A DNA stretch of 6,612 bases, from NCBI GenBank assembly GCA_964654535.1, contig CAZZIZ010000186.1, positions 1 through 6,612 of the forward strand. Reading direction: 5' to 3'. Positions 4,769-6,612 of the stretch are shown here, one piece after another. The position numbers and the translations under genes are program-made. The DNA is from CAZZIZ01 sp964654535 (GTDB taxonomy: Bacteria > Bacteroidota > Bacteroidia > Chitinophagales > UBA2359). The notes beneath the pieces are model-generated. The model was not told the origin of the DNA, searched no databases, and worked only from the letters and a program-made list of their open reading frames with translations. Numbering within the stretch: the first letter of the stretch is position 1; each line of letters opens with the position of its first letter.

Positions 4769-6553
4769 ATGACAGCAATAAAGAATATTGCCATAGCAAT
4801 ACTGTTGTGTTGTATAACATTATCGCTAGAGGCGCAGTTGTATAATGATGGATGTCAAATCACCGTACAATCAAATGCAGTTCTGCACGTGCAAGGTGAC
4901 TTCATACATCAAGCTGGAGTCATCGACAATGCGGGCATAGTTGAAATAGGAAATGACTGGATAAACAACGGTTCCAATAATCCAATCATTGATACACAAG
5001 GAACGGTTGTACTCTTTGGTACAAATCAAAATATTGGTGGCACAGCTCCCAGTAGTTTTTACAATCTAGTTTTTGATGGACTGGGAGATATTAGTCTGTT
5101 GCAAAACGCAGGAGTTAATGGGTTTTTGGATATTGGTCAAACAAACCTCTTGTTAAACCAAAACCAAATCAGCCTCATTAACCCTGCAAACACCGCACTT
5201 GTAAGTAATGGCGGGCAGATTGTATCTGAGACTGCGATTAGCAACGGAACGCTAGTATGGAACATCGGTTCAAGCACTGGAACTTACCTCCTTCCTTTTG
5301 GGAGTGGTGTCGAAGCTTTTCCACTACAGTATAGTGTAGCGCAGGCGGGCGCAGGAAACGGAGCAGTAAGTTTCGCAACTTACCCGACTAGTGCAATCAA
5401 TATGCCTTTGCCGGCTGGCGTAAGCAATCTTAACTTAAACGGAGCAGACGATGCATTAAATATGGTCGACCGTTTTTGGATTATAGATGGGATGGGCTTT
5501 AGTGCGGATCCTATGGCCAACATTACGTTTGCCTTTGATCAAGCATCAGTATTAGCGCCCAACACCCTCGACCCAACTCAATTGCAGGTTGCAGAGTGGG
5601 ACGCGGCAAACATGAATTGGACAGAGCACCCTTCTACTTCATTTGGCAACCAAGTTGCCGGTATGGGACCGCTTGATTCAGGAATTTTCACCCTGCGTTC
5701 CGAAGGCGGAGCTGGTGGAACGAACTGCACGGATATAGATGCCAGTGCAACGCCTTTTTGTTTTGATACCAATAGCTATACCGTTACACTCGAATTTGCC
5801 GGGCCCTTTGATGCAGGAGGTTATCAGATAACCCGCCCAGATGGATCAAACGTAATCATAAATGGACAAAACGGATATACCGATTCCAATACTTACAATG
5901 TCGCTCAGTTTCCAACTTATTCCTACACCATTACCGCATTAATGGATCCAACTTGCTCAGTGCAGATAGGTCCAGTAATAGCAGAATGTTCAGGCCCAAC
6001 GCCGATAGAGCTCGTAGATTTCGATGGTCAAGAAGAAGGTAAAGCCAACGCACTGCGCTGGACCACAGGATCAGAAAGCAACAATAATACGTTTACACTT
6101 TGGAGATCAGACGATGCTCTAGACTTTGTAAAAGTCGCAGACCTAGCATCGCAAGGTGAAGCAACCAGTGCGCAGCACTACAACTATTTAGATTTTGATT
6201 TCAGAACGAACCTGAGCTATTACAGACTTTCACAAACCGACTTAGATGGAACCCAAACTTTTGTGGGATCGGTCATAGCGATTCAGCGATCATCTGCTCA
6301 GTTCGAAATATTGAATACTTATCCGAACCCTAGCAGCGACATTTTGCAAGTGGCATTTGAGTCGACCCAAGAGAAAGAAGTTTTAGTTACAATGGTTGAT
6401 ATATCTGGAAAGGTAATTGAACGTAGAACGCATAATCCGTTGAACGGAAAAAATGTAGTTAAGTTCGATGTACGTGCGCTGTCCAAGGGCGTTTACTACA
6501 TCACGATTTCAAATCAGGAGAGAACGCTTGGTACTGTGTTCATGAAAAACTAG
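4769..6553 (+). CDS. T9SS type A sorting-domain surface protein
   Basis: The product has 594 residues. Residues 1-22 are a signal peptide (ILLCCITLSLEA, then QLYNDG). Residues about 25-165 repeat short strands with G and N turns (HVQGDF, VEIGNDWINNG, GTVVLFGTNQNIGG), typical of N-terminal beta-solenoid modules in Bacteroidota cargo proteins. DRFW at 234-237 belongs to the following beta domain. A Cys-bearing Ig-like region spans about 319-410. A fibronectin-like module follows from 413 to about 507 (ELVDFDG, ALRWTTGSESNNNTFTLWRS, YYRLSQTDLDG). The end is a T9SS type A C-terminal domain: YPNP at 518-521, VDISGKVI, LSKGVYYITI and a final MKN. The protein should cross the outer membrane by type IX secretion and be anchored or released after removal of that domain. 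No enzymatic motif is visible, so an adhesive or structural role is likelier. It is very probably co-transcribed with the repeat protein six bases upstream. Confidence 0.93.
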   Translation: MTAIKNIAIAILLCCITLSLEAQLYNDGCQITVQSNAVLHVQGDFIHQAGVIDNAGIVEIGNDWINNGSNNPIIDTQGTVVLFGTNQNIGGTAPSSFYNLVFDGLGDISLLQNAGVNGFLDIGQTNLLLNQNQISLINPANTALVSNGGQIVSETAISNGTLVWNIGSSTGTYLLPFGSGVEAFPLQYSVAQAGAGNGAVSFATYPTSAINMPLPAGVSNLNLNGADDALNMVDRFWIIDGMGFSADPMANITFAFDQASVLAPNTLDPTQLQVAEWDAANMNWTEHPSTSFGNQVAGMGPLDSGIFTLRSEGGAGGTNCTDIDASATPFCFDTNSYTVTLEFAGPFDAGGYQITRPDGSNVIINGQNGYTDSNTYNVAQFPTYSYTITALMDPTCSVQIGPVIAECSGPTPIELVDFDGQEEGKANALRWTTGSESNNNTFTLWRSDDALDFVKVADLASQGEATSAQHYNYLDFDFRTNLSYYRLSQTDLDGTQTFVGSVIAIQRSSAQFEILNTYPNPSSDILQVAFESTQEKEVLVTMVDISGKVIERRTHNPLNGKNVVKFDVRALSKGVYYITISNQERTLGTVFMKN

Positions 6554-6582
6554 TGTACTCTTCGTGCATTTGTTTCATTTTA

Positions 6583-6611
6583 GAAAGGCCCCTGCGTAGA
6601 AGGGGCCTTTC
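6583..6611 (+). terminator. strong intrinsic terminator hairpin after the T9SS gene
   Basis: GAAAGGCCCCT (6583-6593) pairs perfectly with AGGGGCCTTTC (6601-6611) around a 7-base loop, 29 bases after the stop at 6553. The stem is GC-rich, with three A:T pairs near its base. Any T tract lies beyond the window edge, so the termination direction cannot be fully confirmed. Confidence 0.75.
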
Positions 6612-6612
6612 G

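Overview
This window most likely comes from the chromosome of a Bacteroidota bacterium, probably a flavobacterium or close relative. Four signs support this. The last gene ends in a type IX secretion (T9SS) type A sorting domain. The neighbouring gene carries 'VGIGTTTPG' repeats and a C-terminal cap of a kind common in Bacteroidota surface proteins. Shine-Dalgarno sequences are absent or weak. The best promoter candidates match the Bacteroidota -7 consensus TAnnTTTG. The DNA is moderately AT-rich. I see no phage, IS or CRISPR genes and no RNA genes.

Layout: (1) Positions 1-851, minus strand: a 4,5-DOPA extradiol dioxygenase (YgiD family), cut by the left edge, with an export-type N-terminus. 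(2) Positions 852-1059: a divergent regulatory region with a minus-strand promoter candidate, a CRP-type palindrome and a TAnnTTTG box. (3) 1060-1632: a small predicted outer-membrane beta-barrel protein. (4) 1691-2353: a class I SAM methyltransferase fold behind a lipoprotein signal peptide. (5) 2519-3145: a Crp/Fnr-family regulator with a CRP-like recognition helix (GTG start). (6) 3323-4762: a secreted fibre-like protein built from eight exact-length 44-residue repeats. (7) 4769-6553: a large T9SS cargo protein, six bases after the previous gene. (8) A strong hairpin at 6583-6611 closes the window.

The most interesting signal is regulatory. Upstream of the barrel gene lies TGTGACCATTGTCACA (992-1007), an exact match to the CRP pattern TGTGA-N6-TCACA. 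Upstream of the repeat-protein operon lies a weaker relative, TGTAGCATTAGTCACA (3225-3240). Both start exactly 37 bases before an identical CTAATTTT-containing -7 box (boxes at 1029 and 3262), and neither promoter has a recognisable -33 TTG. The implied operator centre is near -41, the class II activator position. The Crp/Fnr protein encoded between them keeps the three residues that let E. coli CRP read TGTGA (R, E and R at 179, 180 and 184). I infer a local regulon in which this regulator switches on envelope and surface proteins: the barrel, the repeat fibre and its T9SS partner. The second notable signal is a very recent one-unit expansion of the 132-bp tandem repeat inside the fibre gene.
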